A stretch of 64,000 nt of DNA from contig NZ_FSRU01000002.1 of the NCBI RefSeq assembly GCF_900142845.1, forward strand, positions 558,001 through 622,000. Direction: 5' to 3'. How positions within the stretch are numbered: the first letter of the stretch is position 1; each line of letters begins with the position of its first letter. The notes below the pieces were generated by a model that was given only the letters and a program-made list of their open reading frames with translations, had not been told where the DNA came from and ran no database searches. This stretch comes from Paraburkholderia phenazinium. Lineage in GTDB: Bacteria > Pseudomonadota > Gammaproteobacteria > Burkholderiales > Burkholderiaceae. The translations under genes were made by a program, and so were the position numbers. This document shows, one piece after another, positions 8,694 through 19,611 of this stretch.

Positions 8694-9110
8694 ATTCGTT
8701 TTCCGAAGTCGTTCTTTCCGGACTGCATGCACTTGGTGCATTGCGGAAGTCGGCCAAAATCCGCTAAATTATAACTTTTTAGCCGCCCGACGGCGCCCCT
8801 TGCTTCGCGTGCCGTCATAAGCCGCACCCGAAGCCGCTGCCGGACACCGGTCAAGGTGCCGGATCCGGCATGGCCGAACAGCTTGCCGGGCAGCTTGTCA
8901 GGCACCATACCAGGCGCTCGCTTAAGATTTCCTGAGGGTCCCCTGACCGGTTCCCTGAAGCACCCCGAGCACCCCGGCGCAATCCGCCGCCAGCCCGAAT
9001 CAGACCCGTCCGCGGGAGTGCGCCTGAAATGGCCGCTTCGTGTCCAGACGCCTCCATGCCCCGTGTGTTGCGGGTCGGCCCCATTATTTACCCAGGATGA
9101 AGTGCCCGCC
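8694..9110. other. Divergent intergenic region between the DUF498 gene and alaA
   Basis: 417 bp without a convincing gene. The left part is locally AT-rich around 8757-8783 and holds a perfect TATAAT on the minus strand (8768-8773), with no good -35 at 16-18 bp spacing. The right part (8830-9050) is GC-rich with several short repeats of CCGG/GGCC type; no clear promoter for alaA was found. A six-codon reading frame, ATG at 9097 to TGA at 9114, overlaps the alaA GTG start and has AGG just before it, but I see no further evidence for a leader peptide. Confidence 0.5.
8768..8773 (-). promoter_or_regulatory. Candidate -10 element for the DUF498 gene
   Basis: Perfect TATAAT on the minus strand in an AT-rich patch, 75 bp upstream of the proposed TTG start. 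No recognisable -35 hexamer at the usual spacing, so the assignment rests on the -10 alone. Confidence 0.45.
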
Positions 9111-10349
9111 GTGAAACCGATTCTCAAATCCAACAAGCTGTTGAACGTCTGCTACGACATCCGCGGGCCCGTCCTCGAACATGCGAAGCGGCTCGAAGAA
9201 GAGGGCCACCGCATCATCAAGCTGAACATCGGCAATCTCGCGCCGTTCGGCTTCGACGCCCCGGACGAGATCATCCAGGACATGATCCTGAATCTGCCGG
9301 GCTCGTCGGGCTATTCCGACTCCAAGGGGGTGTTCGCCGCACGTAAGGCGATCATGCATTACACCCAGCAAAAGGGTGTGCACGGTGTCGAGCTGGACGA
9401 TATCTACATCGGCAACGGCGCGTCGGAGCTGATCGTGATGGCTATGCAGGGCCTGCTCAACGACGGCGACGAAGTGCTGCTGCCGGCGCCGGACTACCCG
9501 CTGTGGACGGCGGGCGTGAGCCTGTCGGGCGGCACGCCCTTGCACTACCTTTGCGACGAAGCGAACGGCTGGATGCCCGATCTGGACGATATCCGCGCCA
9601 GGATCACGCCGAACACGCGGGCGCTGGTGGTGATCAACCCGAACAACCCCACCGGTGCGCTGTACTCGGACGAGCTGCTGCTCGGCCTGATCGAGATTGC
9701 GCGCCAGCACGGCCTCGTGATCTTCGCCGACGAGGTCTACGACAAGATCGTCTACGACGGCAAGCAGCATACGTCGATGGCGGCGCTCTCCGAAGACGTG
9801 CTGACGGTGACCTTCAACAGCCTGTCGAAGAGCTACCGTTCGTGCGGCTACCGCGCCGGCTGGATGTTCATCTCGGGCCTGACCGGCGAGAACCGCCGCC
9901 GCGCCAAGGATTATTTCGAGGGGCTCGGCATTCTCGCGTCAATGCGCCTGTGCCCGAACGTGCCCGGTCAGTATGCGATCCAGACCGCGCTGGGCGGCTA
10001 CCAGAGCATCAACGACCTGATCGTGCCGAGCGGCCGCCTGTACAAACAGCGCCAACTCGCGTATGACATGCTGACGGCGATTCCCGGCGTGACCTGCGTC
10101 AAGCCGGAAGCGGCGCTGTACATGTTCCCGCGCCTCGATCCGAAGATGTACCCGATCGAAGACGACCAGCAGTTCATCCTGGAGCTGCTGCTGGCCGAAC
10201 GGGTGCTGCTCGTGCAAGGCACTGGCTTTAACTGGAAGACGCCGGATCACTTCCGTGTCGTGTTCCTGCCGAATGTCGACGACCTGGCCGATTCGATCAA
10301 CCGGATCGCCCGTTTCCTCGACGGCTACCGAAAACGTCATTCGGTCTGA
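9111..10349 (+). CDS. alaA: AlaA-type alanine/glutamate-pyruvate aminotransferase
   Basis: 412-aa class I/II PLP aminotransferase very close in text to E. coli AlaA, which makes alanine from pyruvate and glutamate. Conserved stretches include LLNVCYDIRGPVL at the N-terminus, NPNNPTGALYS, ADEVYDKI with the PLP-ring aspartate, and SLSKSYR carrying the PLP lysine. The GTG at 9111 gives the family N-terminus MKPILKSNKL; an in-frame GTG at 9102 is closer to AGGA (9094-9097) and would add three residues, so the exact start is uncertain. It is followed 74 bp later by hom on the same strand, a common beta-proteobacterial order that places alanine and threonine synthesis together. Confidence 0.93.
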   Translation: MKPILKSNKLLNVCYDIRGPVLEHAKRLEEEGHRIIKLNIGNLAPFGFDAPDEIIQDMILNLPGSSGYSDSKGVFAARKAIMHYTQQKGVHGVELDDIYIGNGASELIVMAMQGLLNDGDEVLLPAPDYPLWTAGVSLSGGTPLHYLCDEANGWMPDLDDIRARITPNTRALVVINPNNPTGALYSDELLLGLIEIARQHGLVIFADEVYDKIVYDGKQHTSMAALSEDVLTVTFNSLSKSYRSCGYRAGWMFISGLTGENRRRAKDYFEGLGILASMRLCPNVPGQYAIQTALGGYQSINDLIVPSGRLYKQRQLAYDMLTAIPGVTCVKPEAALYMFPRLDPKMYPIEDDQQFILELLLAERVLLVQGTGFNWKTPDHFRVVFLPNVDDLADSINRIARFLDGYRKRHSV

Positions 10350-10423
10350 CGCGCCGGGCACCTCGCCCGCGCACAGACCCCGACACCCGTTTCCCTTAAT
10401 CCTTACTCGAAAACACACGCTGC

Positions 10424-11755
10424 ATGGAACCGATCAAAGTTGGACTGCTGGGCTTCGGCACGGTGGGCAGCGGCACCTTCACGGTACTGCGCCGCAACCA
10501 GGAAGAAATCAAACGGCGCGCGGGGCGCGGCATCGAGATTGCGCGCATTGCCGTGCGCAATCCGGCCAAGGCCACGGCCGCGCTCGGCAGCGCAGCCGGC
10601 ACGGTGGAGGTCACCGATAGCTTCGACGCCGTGGTCGACGATCCATCCATCGACATCGTCGCGGAAATGATCGGCGGCACGGGCATTGCGCGCGAGCTGG
10701 TGCTGCGCGCCATCGCCAACCGCAAGCACGTCGTGACGGCCAACAAGGCCTTGCTGGCGGTGCACGGCACCGAGATCTTCGAAGCGGCGCGCGCCAACGG
10801 CGTGATGGTGTCGTTCGAAGCGGCAGTGGCGGGCGGCATTCCGATCATCAAGGCGCTGCGCGAAGGCCTGACGGCGAACCGGATCCAGTACATCGCCGGC
10901 ATCATCAACGGCACGACGAACTACATCCTGTCGGAGATGCGCGACCGCGGTCTCGATTTCGCAACCGCGCTGAAGGCCGCGCAGGAACTCGGTTACGCCG
11001 AAGCCGACCCGACCTTCGACATCGAAGGCGTGGACGCCGCGCACAAGGCGACCATCATGAGCGCGATCGCGTTCGGCGTGCCGGTGCAGTTCGACAAGGC
11101 GTACGTCGAAGGCATCAGCAAGCTGGCGGCGATCGACATCAAATATGCCGAAGAACTCGGCTACCGGATCAAGCTGCTGGGCATTGCGCGACGCACCGAC
11201 AAGGGCATCGAACTGCGCGTGCATCCGACGCTGATTCCCGAGAAGCGCCTGCTGGCGAATGTGGAAGGCGCGATGAACGCGGTGGTGGTGCATGGCGATG
11301 CCGTCGGCACCACGCTGTACTACGGCAAGGGCGCGGGCGCCGAGCCGACGGCTTCGGCCGTGGTGGCCGATCTGGTGGACGTGACGCGCCTGCACACCGC
11401 CGACCCGGAGCATCGCGTGCCGCATCTGGCGTTCCAGCCGGACAGCCTGTCGAACACGCCGATCCTGCCGATCGAGGAAGTGACGAGCGGCTACTACCTG
11501 CGCCTGCGGGTGGCGGACGTGACCGGCGTGCTCGCCGATATCACGCGCATTCTCGCGGATACGGGCATCTCGATCGACGCGCTGCTGCAGAAGGAATCGG
11601 AGCAGGTCGACGCGAACGGCAAGGGCGAAACCGACATCATCCTGATCACGCACGAAACCGTGGAAAAGCACGTCAACGCGGCGATCAGGAACATCGAGGC
11701 ACTGGCGACCGTGGTGTCGCAGGTGACCAAGCTGCGCATGGAAGCGCTGAACTAG
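10424..11755 (+). CDS. hom: Homoserine dehydrogenase
   Basis: 443-aa cytoplasmic enzyme that reduces aspartate semialdehyde to homoserine with NAD(P)H, the branch point to threonine and methionine. The N-terminal Rossmann motif is GLLGFGTVGSGT (residues 7-18). The catalytic domain carries ANKALLAVHG and GIINGTTNYILSEM. A C-terminal ACT domain (from about 355, YYLRLRVADVTGVLADI) suggests feedback control by threonine, as known for this monofunctional class. It lacks the fused aspartokinase of E. coli ThrA. thrC starts 13 bp downstream, so the two are almost certainly one transcript. Confidence 0.97.
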   Translation: MEPIKVGLLGFGTVGSGTFTVLRRNQEEIKRRAGRGIEIARIAVRNPAKATAALGSAAGTVEVTDSFDAVVDDPSIDIVAEMIGGTGIARELVLRAIANRKHVVTANKALLAVHGTEIFEAARANGVMVSFEAAVAGGIPIIKALREGLTANRIQYIAGIINGTTNYILSEMRDRGLDFATALKAAQELGYAEADPTFDIEGVDAAHKATIMSAIAFGVPVQFDKAYVEGISKLAAIDIKYAEELGYRIKLLGIARRTDKGIELRVHPTLIPEKRLLANVEGAMNAVVVHGDAVGTTLYYGKGAGAEPTASAVVADLVDVTRLHTADPEHRVPHLAFQPDSLSNTPILPIEEVTSGYYLRLRVADVTGVLADITRILADTGISIDALLQKESEQVDANGKGETDIILITHETVEKHVNAAIRNIEALATVVSQVTKLRMEALN

Positions 11756-11768
11756 GCCAGAGACCGAT

Positions 11769-13220
11769 ATGAACTACCTTTCCACGCGCGGCGCCGGAGC
11801 CGGCGAGCGCCATACGTTTTCCAACATCCTGCTGGGCGGTCTCGCCAGCGACGGCGGCCTGTACCTGCCCGCGGAATACCCGCACGTCTCGGCGGACGAA
11901 CTGGCGCGCTGGCGCACGCTGCCGTACGCGGATCTCGCCTTCGAGATCCTGTCGAAATTCAGCGACGATATTCCCGCCGACGACCTGCGCATGCTCACGC
12001 GCCGCACCTACACGGCGGCGACGTATTGCCATGTGCGCGACGACGAAAGCGCCGAGCAGATCACGCCGCTGAAGACGCTCGGTGTCGAGAACGGTGCGCC
12101 GTTGTCGCTGCTGGAGTTGTCGAACGGGCCCACGCTCGCGTTCAAGGACATGGCGATGCAGTTGATCGGCAATCTGTTCGAGTACGCGCTGGCCAAGCAT
12201 GGCGAGACGCTGAACATCCTCGGCGCCACCTCGGGCGACACCGGCAGCGCCGCCGAGTACGCCATGCGCGGCAAGAAGGGCATTCGCGTATTCATGCTGT
12301 CGCCGCACAAGAAGATGAGCGCGTTCCAGACGGCGCAGATGTACAGCCTGCAGGACCCGAACATTTTCAACCTCGCGGTTGAAGGCAATTTCGACGACTG
12401 CCAGGACATCGTCAAGGCTGTTTCGAACGATCACGCCTTCAAGGCCAGGTACAAGATCGGCACGGTCAATTCGATCAACTGGGCGCGCGTCGTCGCCCAG
12501 GTCGTGTATTACTTCAAGGGCTACTTCGCGGCCACGAAGTCGAACGACGAGCGGGTGTCGTTCACGGTGCCGTCGGGCAACTTCGGCAACGTCTGCGCGG
12601 GCCATATTGCGCGGATGATGGGTCTGCCGATCGAGAAGCTCGTGGTGGCCACCAACGAGAACGACGTGCTCGACGAGTTCTTCCGCACCGGCATCTACCG
12701 CGTGCGCAAGGCCGCTGAGACGTATCACACCAGCAGCCCGAGCATGGATATTTCGAAGGCGTCGAATTTCGAGCGCTTCGTGTTCGATCTGCTGGGGCGC
12801 GATCCGGCGCGCGTGCTGCAGTTGTTCCGCGACGTCGAGGAAAAGGGCGGCTTCGATCTGGCGGCGAGCGGCGATTTCGCGCGGGTCAGGCAGTTCGGCT
12901 TCGTGTCGGGCCGCAGCAGCCACGCGGACCGCGTCGAGGCGATCCGCGACGTGTTCGAACGCTACGACACGATGATCGACACCCACACGGCTGACGGCCT
13001 GAAGGTGGCGCGCGAGCATCTGCAAGCGGGTATCCCGATGATCGTGCTGGAAACCGCCCAGCCGATCAAGTTCGGCGAGACGATCCGCGAAGCGCTGCTG
13101 CGCGAGCCGGAGCGGCCGGCGGCGTTTTCCGGGCTCGAGTCGCTGCCGCAGCGCTTCGAGGTGCTGCCGGCGGACGTGCAGCGTGTGAAGGACTTCGTTG
13201 TCGCGCATGCGGGCGACTGA
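11769..13220 (+). CDS. thrC: Threonine synthase
   Basis: 483-aa PLP enzyme converting O-phosphohomoserine to threonine. The PLP lysine is K126 in GPTLAFKDMAMQ, the phosphate-binding loop is ATSGDTGSAAEYA, and PSGNFGNVCAG is the second conserved PLP-domain motif. Length and text fit the long bacterial/fungal ThrC class (about 470-510 aa). It starts 13 bp after hom with MNYLSTRG, the usual N-terminus. The gap of 90 bp to moeA may mark the end of the threonine unit, though no terminator hairpin with a U-run is seen. Confidence 0.97.
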   Translation: MNYLSTRGAGAGERHTFSNILLGGLASDGGLYLPAEYPHVSADELARWRTLPYADLAFEILSKFSDDIPADDLRMLTRRTYTAATYCHVRDDESAEQITPLKTLGVENGAPLSLLELSNGPTLAFKDMAMQLIGNLFEYALAKHGETLNILGATSGDTGSAAEYAMRGKKGIRVFMLSPHKKMSAFQTAQMYSLQDPNIFNLAVEGNFDDCQDIVKAVSNDHAFKARYKIGTVNSINWARVVAQVVYYFKGYFAATKSNDERVSFTVPSGNFGNVCAGHIARMMGLPIEKLVVATNENDVLDEFFRTGIYRVRKAAETYHTSSPSMDISKASNFERFVFDLLGRDPARVLQLFRDVEEKGGFDLAASGDFARVRQFGFVSGRSSHADRVEAIRDVFERYDTMIDTHTADGLKVAREHLQAGIPMIVLETAQPIKFGETIREALLREPERPAAFSGLESLPQRFEVLPADVQRVKDFVVAHAGD

Positions 13221-13310
13221 GGGGGATTCGGGTTATTGACGGGCCGGGTCGCCCCGGCGAAAGCCGCGGACCGCTACAATATTCCTTTCAGTTCAGCGCG
13301 TCCCCAACCG

Positions 13311-14612
13311 ATGTCCACGCCTACATCTCCCGCGCCTCGCGCCCCGATGCTTTCGACGGCCGACGCCCTTGCAACGCTGCTCGGCGCCGCCGGCGCCGTG
13401 CTCGGCAAGGAAACGCTGCCCACGCTCGAGGCGCTGAACCGCGTGCTGGCCGTCGACGTCGTGTCGCCGCTCGACGTACCGCCCATGCACACCAGCGCCA
13501 TGGACGGCTACGCGGTGCGGATCGCCGATCTCACCCAGGGCGAGCGCCGCCTGCCGGTCTCGCAGCGCATCCCGGCGGGCCATGCGCCGCAGCCGCTTGC
13601 GGCCGGCACGGCGGCGCGCATTTTCACCGGCGCGACAGTGCCGCCCGGCGCCGATGCCATCGTCATGCAGGAGCAGACCGAAGCCGCCGGCGACGCGGTC
13701 ACGATCCTGCACATGCCGAAAGCGGGCGAGTGGATCACGGCGCAGGGCGCGGACATCCGCAGCGGCGCGGTGATCTTGCCGGCCGGCACACGCCTCACCC
13801 CGCAGGCGCTGGGGCTGGCTGCCTCGGTGGGTTGTGCGGAGCTGTCGGTGGTGCGGCGTGTCAAGGTGGCGGTGTTCTTTACCGGCGACGAGCTGACCAT
13901 GCCGGGCGAGCCGCTCAAGCCCGGCGCCATCTACAACTCGAATCGCTTCACGCTGCGCGGGCTGCTGGAAAAGCTCGGCTGCGAGGTGAGCGACTACGGC
14001 ATCGTCGCCGACCGGCTCGATGCGACCCGTGCGACCCTGCGCGAGGCGGCGCACGGCCACGACCTGATTCTGACCTGCGGTGGGGTCTCGGTGGGCGAGG
14101 AAGACCATGTGAAGCCGGCGGTGGAGGCGGAAGGGCGTCTGTCGATGTGGCAGATCGCCATGAAGCCGGGCAAGCCGCTGGCGTTCGGCGCGGTGCGGCG
14201 TGGTGCGGTGGGTGACGTGAGCGACGTGGGTGCTGGCGCAGCGGATACCTCGACCCCCAACACCCCCGCCGAAACCTTCTTCATCGGCCTGCCCGGCAAC
14301 CCCGTATCCACCTTCGTCACCTTCCTGCTATTCGTCCGTCCATTCCTGCTGCGTCTCGCGGGCGTGCGGACCGTGACGCCGCGTGCGCTGTCGTTGCGCG
14401 CCGACTTCACCCAGTCCAAAGGCGACCGGCGCAACGAGTTCCTGCGCGCCCGGGTCAATCCGGCGGGCGGCCTGGATTTGTTCCCGAACCAGAGCTCGGC
14501 GGTGCTGACTTCGACGGTATGGGGCGACGGCCTGATCGACAACCCGCCCAATCATGTGATCAGCGCCGGCGAGACCGTGCGCTTCATTCCCTTTTCCGAA
14601 TTGTTGAACTGA
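13311..14612 (+). CDS. moeA: Molybdopterin molybdotransferase MoeA
   Basis: 433-aa enzyme inserting molybdate into adenylylated molybdopterin. The MoeA N-terminal domain has the MHTSAMDGYAVR motif. The MoaB/Mog-like domain carries FTGDEL and LTCGGVSVGEEDHV, and GLPGNPVSTFVTF is the conserved active-site segment. A stretch rich in A, D and T at about 303-320 (VGDVSDVGAGAADTSTPNTP) is an insertion before GLPGNPVS not usual in E. coli MoeA. The start is ATG at 13311; an upstream in-frame start at 13236 would add 25 unconserved residues. moaD begins 27 bp downstream. Confidence 0.95.
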   Translation: MSTPTSPAPRAPMLSTADALATLLGAAGAVLGKETLPTLEALNRVLAVDVVSPLDVPPMHTSAMDGYAVRIADLTQGERRLPVSQRIPAGHAPQPLAAGTAARIFTGATVPPGADAIVMQEQTEAAGDAVTILHMPKAGEWITAQGADIRSGAVILPAGTRLTPQALGLAASVGCAELSVVRRVKVAVFFTGDELTMPGEPLKPGAIYNSNRFTLRGLLEKLGCEVSDYGIVADRLDATRATLREAAHGHDLILTCGGVSVGEEDHVKPAVEAEGRLSMWQIAMKPGKPLAFGAVRRGAVGDVSDVGAGAADTSTPNTPAETFFIGLPGNPVSTFVTFLLFVRPFLLRLAGVRTVTPRALSLRADFTQSKGDRRNEFLRARVNPAGGLDLFPNQSSAVLTSTVWGDGLIDNPPNHVISAGETVRFIPFSELLN

Positions 14613-14639
14613 CGCCGGCGGCGTCCGGTGGCGACCCAG

Positions 14640-14897
14640 ATGAAGATTCAGCTGAAATATTTTGCGAGCGTGCGTGAAGCACTTGGTACCGCCGACGAAA
14701 CGGTGGACGTGCCCGACAGCGTGGCCACGGTGGGCGACGTGCGGGTGTGGCTGCGGGTGCGCGGCGGCATCTGGGCGGAGACGCTGGCCGAGGGGCGCGC
14801 GCTGCGCATGGCCTGCAACCACGTGATGACCGATGCCGGCACGCGCATCACCGAAGGCTGCGAGGTCGCGTTCTTTCCGCCCGTGACGGGCGGGTGA
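14640..14897 (+). CDS. moaD: Molybdopterin synthase small subunit MoaD
   Basis: 85-aa ubiquitin-like sulfur carrier. It ends in VTGG, the required double-glycine terminus that is adenylated and thiocarboxylated to donate sulfur to precursor Z. The N-terminus MKIQLKYFASVREALG matches the family exactly, so ATG 14640 was preferred over GTG 14628. It lies between moeA and moaE with 10 bp to moaE, forming a molybdenum cofactor unit in which MoaD and MoaE are the two subunits of molybdopterin synthase. Confidence 0.95.
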   Translation: MKIQLKYFASVREALGTADETVDVPDSVATVGDVRVWLRVRGGIWAETLAEGRALRMACNHVMTDAGTRITEGCEVAFFPPVTGG

Positions 14898-14907
14898 GGG
14901 AGCGGGC

Positions 14908-15384
14908 ATGACGGTTCGCGTCCAGACAGAAGACTTCGACCTCACCGCCGAGGTGGCCGCCTTGCGAGCGCAGAATCCCAAGGTCGGCGCGGTGGCCTGC
15001 TTTGTCGGCACCGTGCGCGATCTGAACGACGGCAGCATGGTCGAAACCATGGAGCTCGAGCACTATCCGGGCATGACGGAGAAATCGCTCGCGGCGATCG
15101 TCGAGGTTGCGCGCGGACGCTGGCCGGGCATCGAGGTGCTGGTCATCCACCGCGTGGGCAAGCTGTATCCGCTCGACCAGATTGTGCTGGTGGCCACCAC
15201 CGCGGCGCATCGCGGCGACGCGTTTGCGTCGTGCGAGTTCGTGATGGACTACCTGAAAACCGAGGCGCCGTTCTGGAAAAAGGAAAAGACCGACCAGGGC
15301 GAGCGTTGGGTCGATGCACGTGTGACCGACGACGCCGCGCTCGCGCGCTGGGGGATCGGCTCGATTAATACGAAGTCCGAATAA
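14908..15384 (+). CDS. moaE: Molybdopterin synthase catalytic subunit MoaE
   Basis: 158-aa catalytic subunit that uses MoaD thiocarboxylate to convert cyclic pyranopterin monophosphate to molybdopterin. Seen: FVGTVRDLNDG, LEHYPGMTEKSL, HRVGKLYP and the lysine-rich active-site segment KTEAPFWKKE. ATG 14908 follows the moaD stop by 10 bp. It is the last gene of the moeA-moaD-moaE group and converges on the globin gene; a short GC hairpin (arms at 15420-15425 and 15432-15437) lies between them without a U-run. Confidence 0.96.
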   Translation: MTVRVQTEDFDLTAEVAALRAQNPKVGAVACFVGTVRDLNDGSMVETMELEHYPGMTEKSLAAIVEVARGRWPGIEVLVIHRVGKLYPLDQIVLVATTAAHRGDAFASCEFVMDYLKTEAPFWKKEKTDQGERWVDARVTDDAALARWGIGSINTKSE

Positions 15385-15445
15385 AGCGCCGTGCTTCTTC
15401 GGCTAGACGTCGCAGGTATCGCGGCGTTTTAGCCGCGCCGAACCT

Positions 15446-15991
15446 TCATGGCTCGCTCGAGCGCCCAATGATCTTCGCCGGAAACGGCTCGCCGCGCGCG
15501 GCATCGTGCGCCTGCGGATCGCGTTCGCCGCGCTCGCGCCGCGCGGGTGCGATACGGTCGAGCAAATCTCGCTGTTCGGCGGGAATCGTGTAATCCCACC
15601 CAAAACGGCTCAATTGCAGACTTTGCGCAATGCGCAAAGCCGGCTCCATGAAGCGGACCGCCGCCGCAGGCTCATAGCGCGACTCCACCGTATCGAGAAA
15701 GAGGTAAAGCCAGTGGCTGAAGTGCCTCGGTTCGAGACCCGGCAGCGGCTGATGCGCCTGCTGCACATTGCCGCGATACTGCTTCGCGCCCAGCACGAGA
15801 CTCGCCCAGAACAGGCACATCTTCGGCAGATGTTCGTCCCAGCGGCCGCCGAGCGTCTGCTCGAAGACAGGACCGAGGATGGCATCGGCTCGCACGCGCT
15901 CATAAAACGCATAAACGAGCTCGCGGATATTGGCTTCGGTCGGTTCTGCGTGTCGCGCCGCCGCAGCGGGGGTGGGAGAGAATGGATTCAT
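15446..15991 (-). CDS. Group III truncated haemoglobin
   Basis: 181-aa protein with the truncated-globin fold of group III (the class of Campylobacter Ctb). These are haem proteins linked to nitric oxide or oxygen handling. Recognised from IRELVYAFYERVRADAILGPVF, the W-x-EHLPKMCLFWASLVLG helix, YRGNVQQAHQPL and PGLEPRHFSHWLYLF, which contains the likely proximal histidine. The last ~45 residues, rich in R, E and P, extend beyond the usual 130-aa domain. It is transcribed away from an NsrR-like Rrf2 regulator with palindromes in the shared region, which supports a role under nitrosative stress; that role is an inference. Confidence 0.88.
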   Translation of the reverse strand: MNPFSPTPAAAARHAEPTEANIRELVYAFYERVRADAILGPVFEQTLGGRWDEHLPKMCLFWASLVLGAKQYRGNVQQAHQPLPGLEPRHFSHWLYLFLDTVESRYEPAAAVRFMEPALRIAQSLQLSRFGWDYTIPAEQRDLLDRIAPARRERGERDPQAHDAARGEPFPAKIIGRSSEP

Positions 15992-16034
15992 GCTGTGATC
16001 AGGGGCAAATTCAAAGTCGCTAAGTACTGCGAGA

Positions 16035-16059
16035 AATAATGGCTCACAATCACGTTATT
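16035..16059. promoter_or_regulatory. Degenerate operator-like palindrome at the globin promoter
   Basis: AATAAT at the left end and GTTATT near the right end give an imperfect palindrome about 25 bp long that resembles the ends of the strong 16124-16152 palindrome (AATAAC...GTTATT). On the minus strand CATTAT falls inside it and could be the globin -10, so a bound regulator would block that promoter. This is a weak resemblance read by eye. Confidence 0.35.
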
Positions 16060-16123
16060 CAGAAAAACAACGCTGTGGTCAGACGATACCATTCAGAATG
16101 ACGCATATTGACAGAAAGCCCCG

Positions 16124-16152
16124 AATAACATGCGCCGGCCCCGCATGTTATT
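16124..16152. promoter_or_regulatory. Perfect 11-bp inverted repeat, probable operator of the Rrf2 regulator
   Basis: AATAACATGCG (16124-16134) and CGCATGTTATT (16142-16152) are exact inverted repeats separated by a 7-bp GC spacer. It lies between the divergent globin and Rrf2-family genes, 83 bp before the regulator start and just downstream of a TTGACA at 16108-16113. Rrf2/NsrR dimers bind dyads of this general size, so autoregulation is likely. The half-site is not the classic enterobacterial NsrR sequence. Confidence 0.6.
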
Positions 16153-16234
16153 GCGAAGAGGCCGGATGGACAACCCTCGCGCCGACACGGTCTTTCAGCG
16201 GATCGCCGCCGTCGCTCATTGTGACTTTGCGCTT

Positions 16235-16735
16235 ATGAGACTGACTGACTACACGGATTATTCACTACGCGTCATGCTGTACCTCGCGGTTCGCGACGAG
16301 GGGCTGGCGACGATCCAGGATATCTCGGACGCCTACGGTATTTCGAAGAACCACTTGATGAAGGTCGTCCAGCGGCTCGGCGAACTGGGCTGGGTCGAGA
16401 CGGTGCGCGGCCGCAACGGCGGGCTGCGGCTTTTCGAGCACTCGGGCTCGCTCACGGTCGGCGAAGTGGTGCGCGCCACCGAAAGCGACTTCGCGCTGGT
16501 CGGATGCTTTCCGGATGAACGGGGCGCCAACCGGCACTGCGTGATCCAGTCCCAATGCCGCCTGAAAAATGTGCTGGAAGCGGCGCGCCACGCGTTTCTG
16601 TCGGAGCTGGATCGCCACACCATCGGCGAGCTGGCCGAACCTCACGGGCCGCTCGCGGCGTTGCTCGGCATGCGGCAGGTGATCCCGATTGCATTGGAGA
16701 CGTCCGGCGACGGCGGAGCGGCGCCCGTCGATTGA
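16235..16735 (+). CDS. Rrf2-family transcriptional regulator, NsrR-like
   Basis: 166-aa winged-helix repressor. The N-terminus MRLTDYTDYSLRVMLYLA and the recognition region ISKNHLMKVVQRLGELGWVETVRGRNGGLRL are typical of NsrR, the nitric-oxide-sensing [Fe-S] repressor. Three cysteines, C91, C102 and C108, sit in the cluster loop; the C-x10-C-x5-C spacing is longer than the C-x4-C-x5-C of E. coli NsrR, so cluster ligation may differ. ATG 16235 gives the conserved N-terminus; an upstream in-frame start at 16130 would run through the operator palindrome and is unlikely. Divergent neighbour: a truncated globin, a plausible nitric-oxide-related target. Confidence 0.85.
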   Translation: MRLTDYTDYSLRVMLYLAVRDEGLATIQDISDAYGISKNHLMKVVQRLGELGWVETVRGRNGGLRLFEHSGSLTVGEVVRATESDFALVGCFPDERGANRHCVIQSQCRLKNVLEAARHAFLSELDRHTIGELAEPHGPLAALLGMRQVIPIALETSGDGGAAPVD

Positions 16736-16796
16736 CCGAATCAAACCGCTTGTTCGCGTCAATTGTTAAATACTTGCTCCCGCGTGCAAAAAAGCG

Positions 16797-16824
16797 CTTG
16801 AAACCCGCAAAAAACGCCTCATTT
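16797..16824 (+). promoter_or_regulatory. Heat-shock (sigma-32) promoter of clpB
   Basis: CTTGAAA at 16797-16803, a 13-bp spacer, then CCTCATTT at 16817-16824. This matches the sigma-32 consensus (CTTGAAA, 13-17 bp, CCCCATNT) at all -35 positions and at all but one of the specified -10 positions. It ends 30 bp before the clpB ATG, giving a short leader that contains TGGAGG as ribosome binding site. Confidence 0.85.
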
Positions 16825-16853
16825 TGGTGGTATTCGAAATTGGAGGTCTCTTG

Positions 16854-19451
<2,598 letters not shown>

Positions 19452-19504
19452 GCGGTACGGTCTGCAAGGCCGCGGCGGTTGAGCCGCGAACTTGCCCGCC
19501 ATGC

Positions 19505-19538
19505 AAAAGGGCAACGAATTTCGATTCGTTGCCCTTTT
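19505..19538. terminator. Bidirectional intrinsic terminator between clpB and the YidB gene
   Basis: A perfect 15-bp stem, arms 19505-19519 and 19524-19538, capped by a TTCG tetraloop, with A-run on the left and T-run on the right. It can terminate clpB on the plus strand and the convergent YidB-like gene on the minus strand. Confidence 0.92.
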
Positions 19539-19611
19539 TATTTGCCTCGGCGTAGGGTGTGGGTCCCGCGGCGTGACTGAAACGGCCGCGCGCGGGACCC
19601 ACGTTCAAACG

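Noticed and set aside
8101..8757. Minus-strand frame upstream of arnT covering the DUF498 gene
   Set aside because: It overlaps the convincing DUF498 gene in another frame and has low-complexity Arg/Ala/Pro text.
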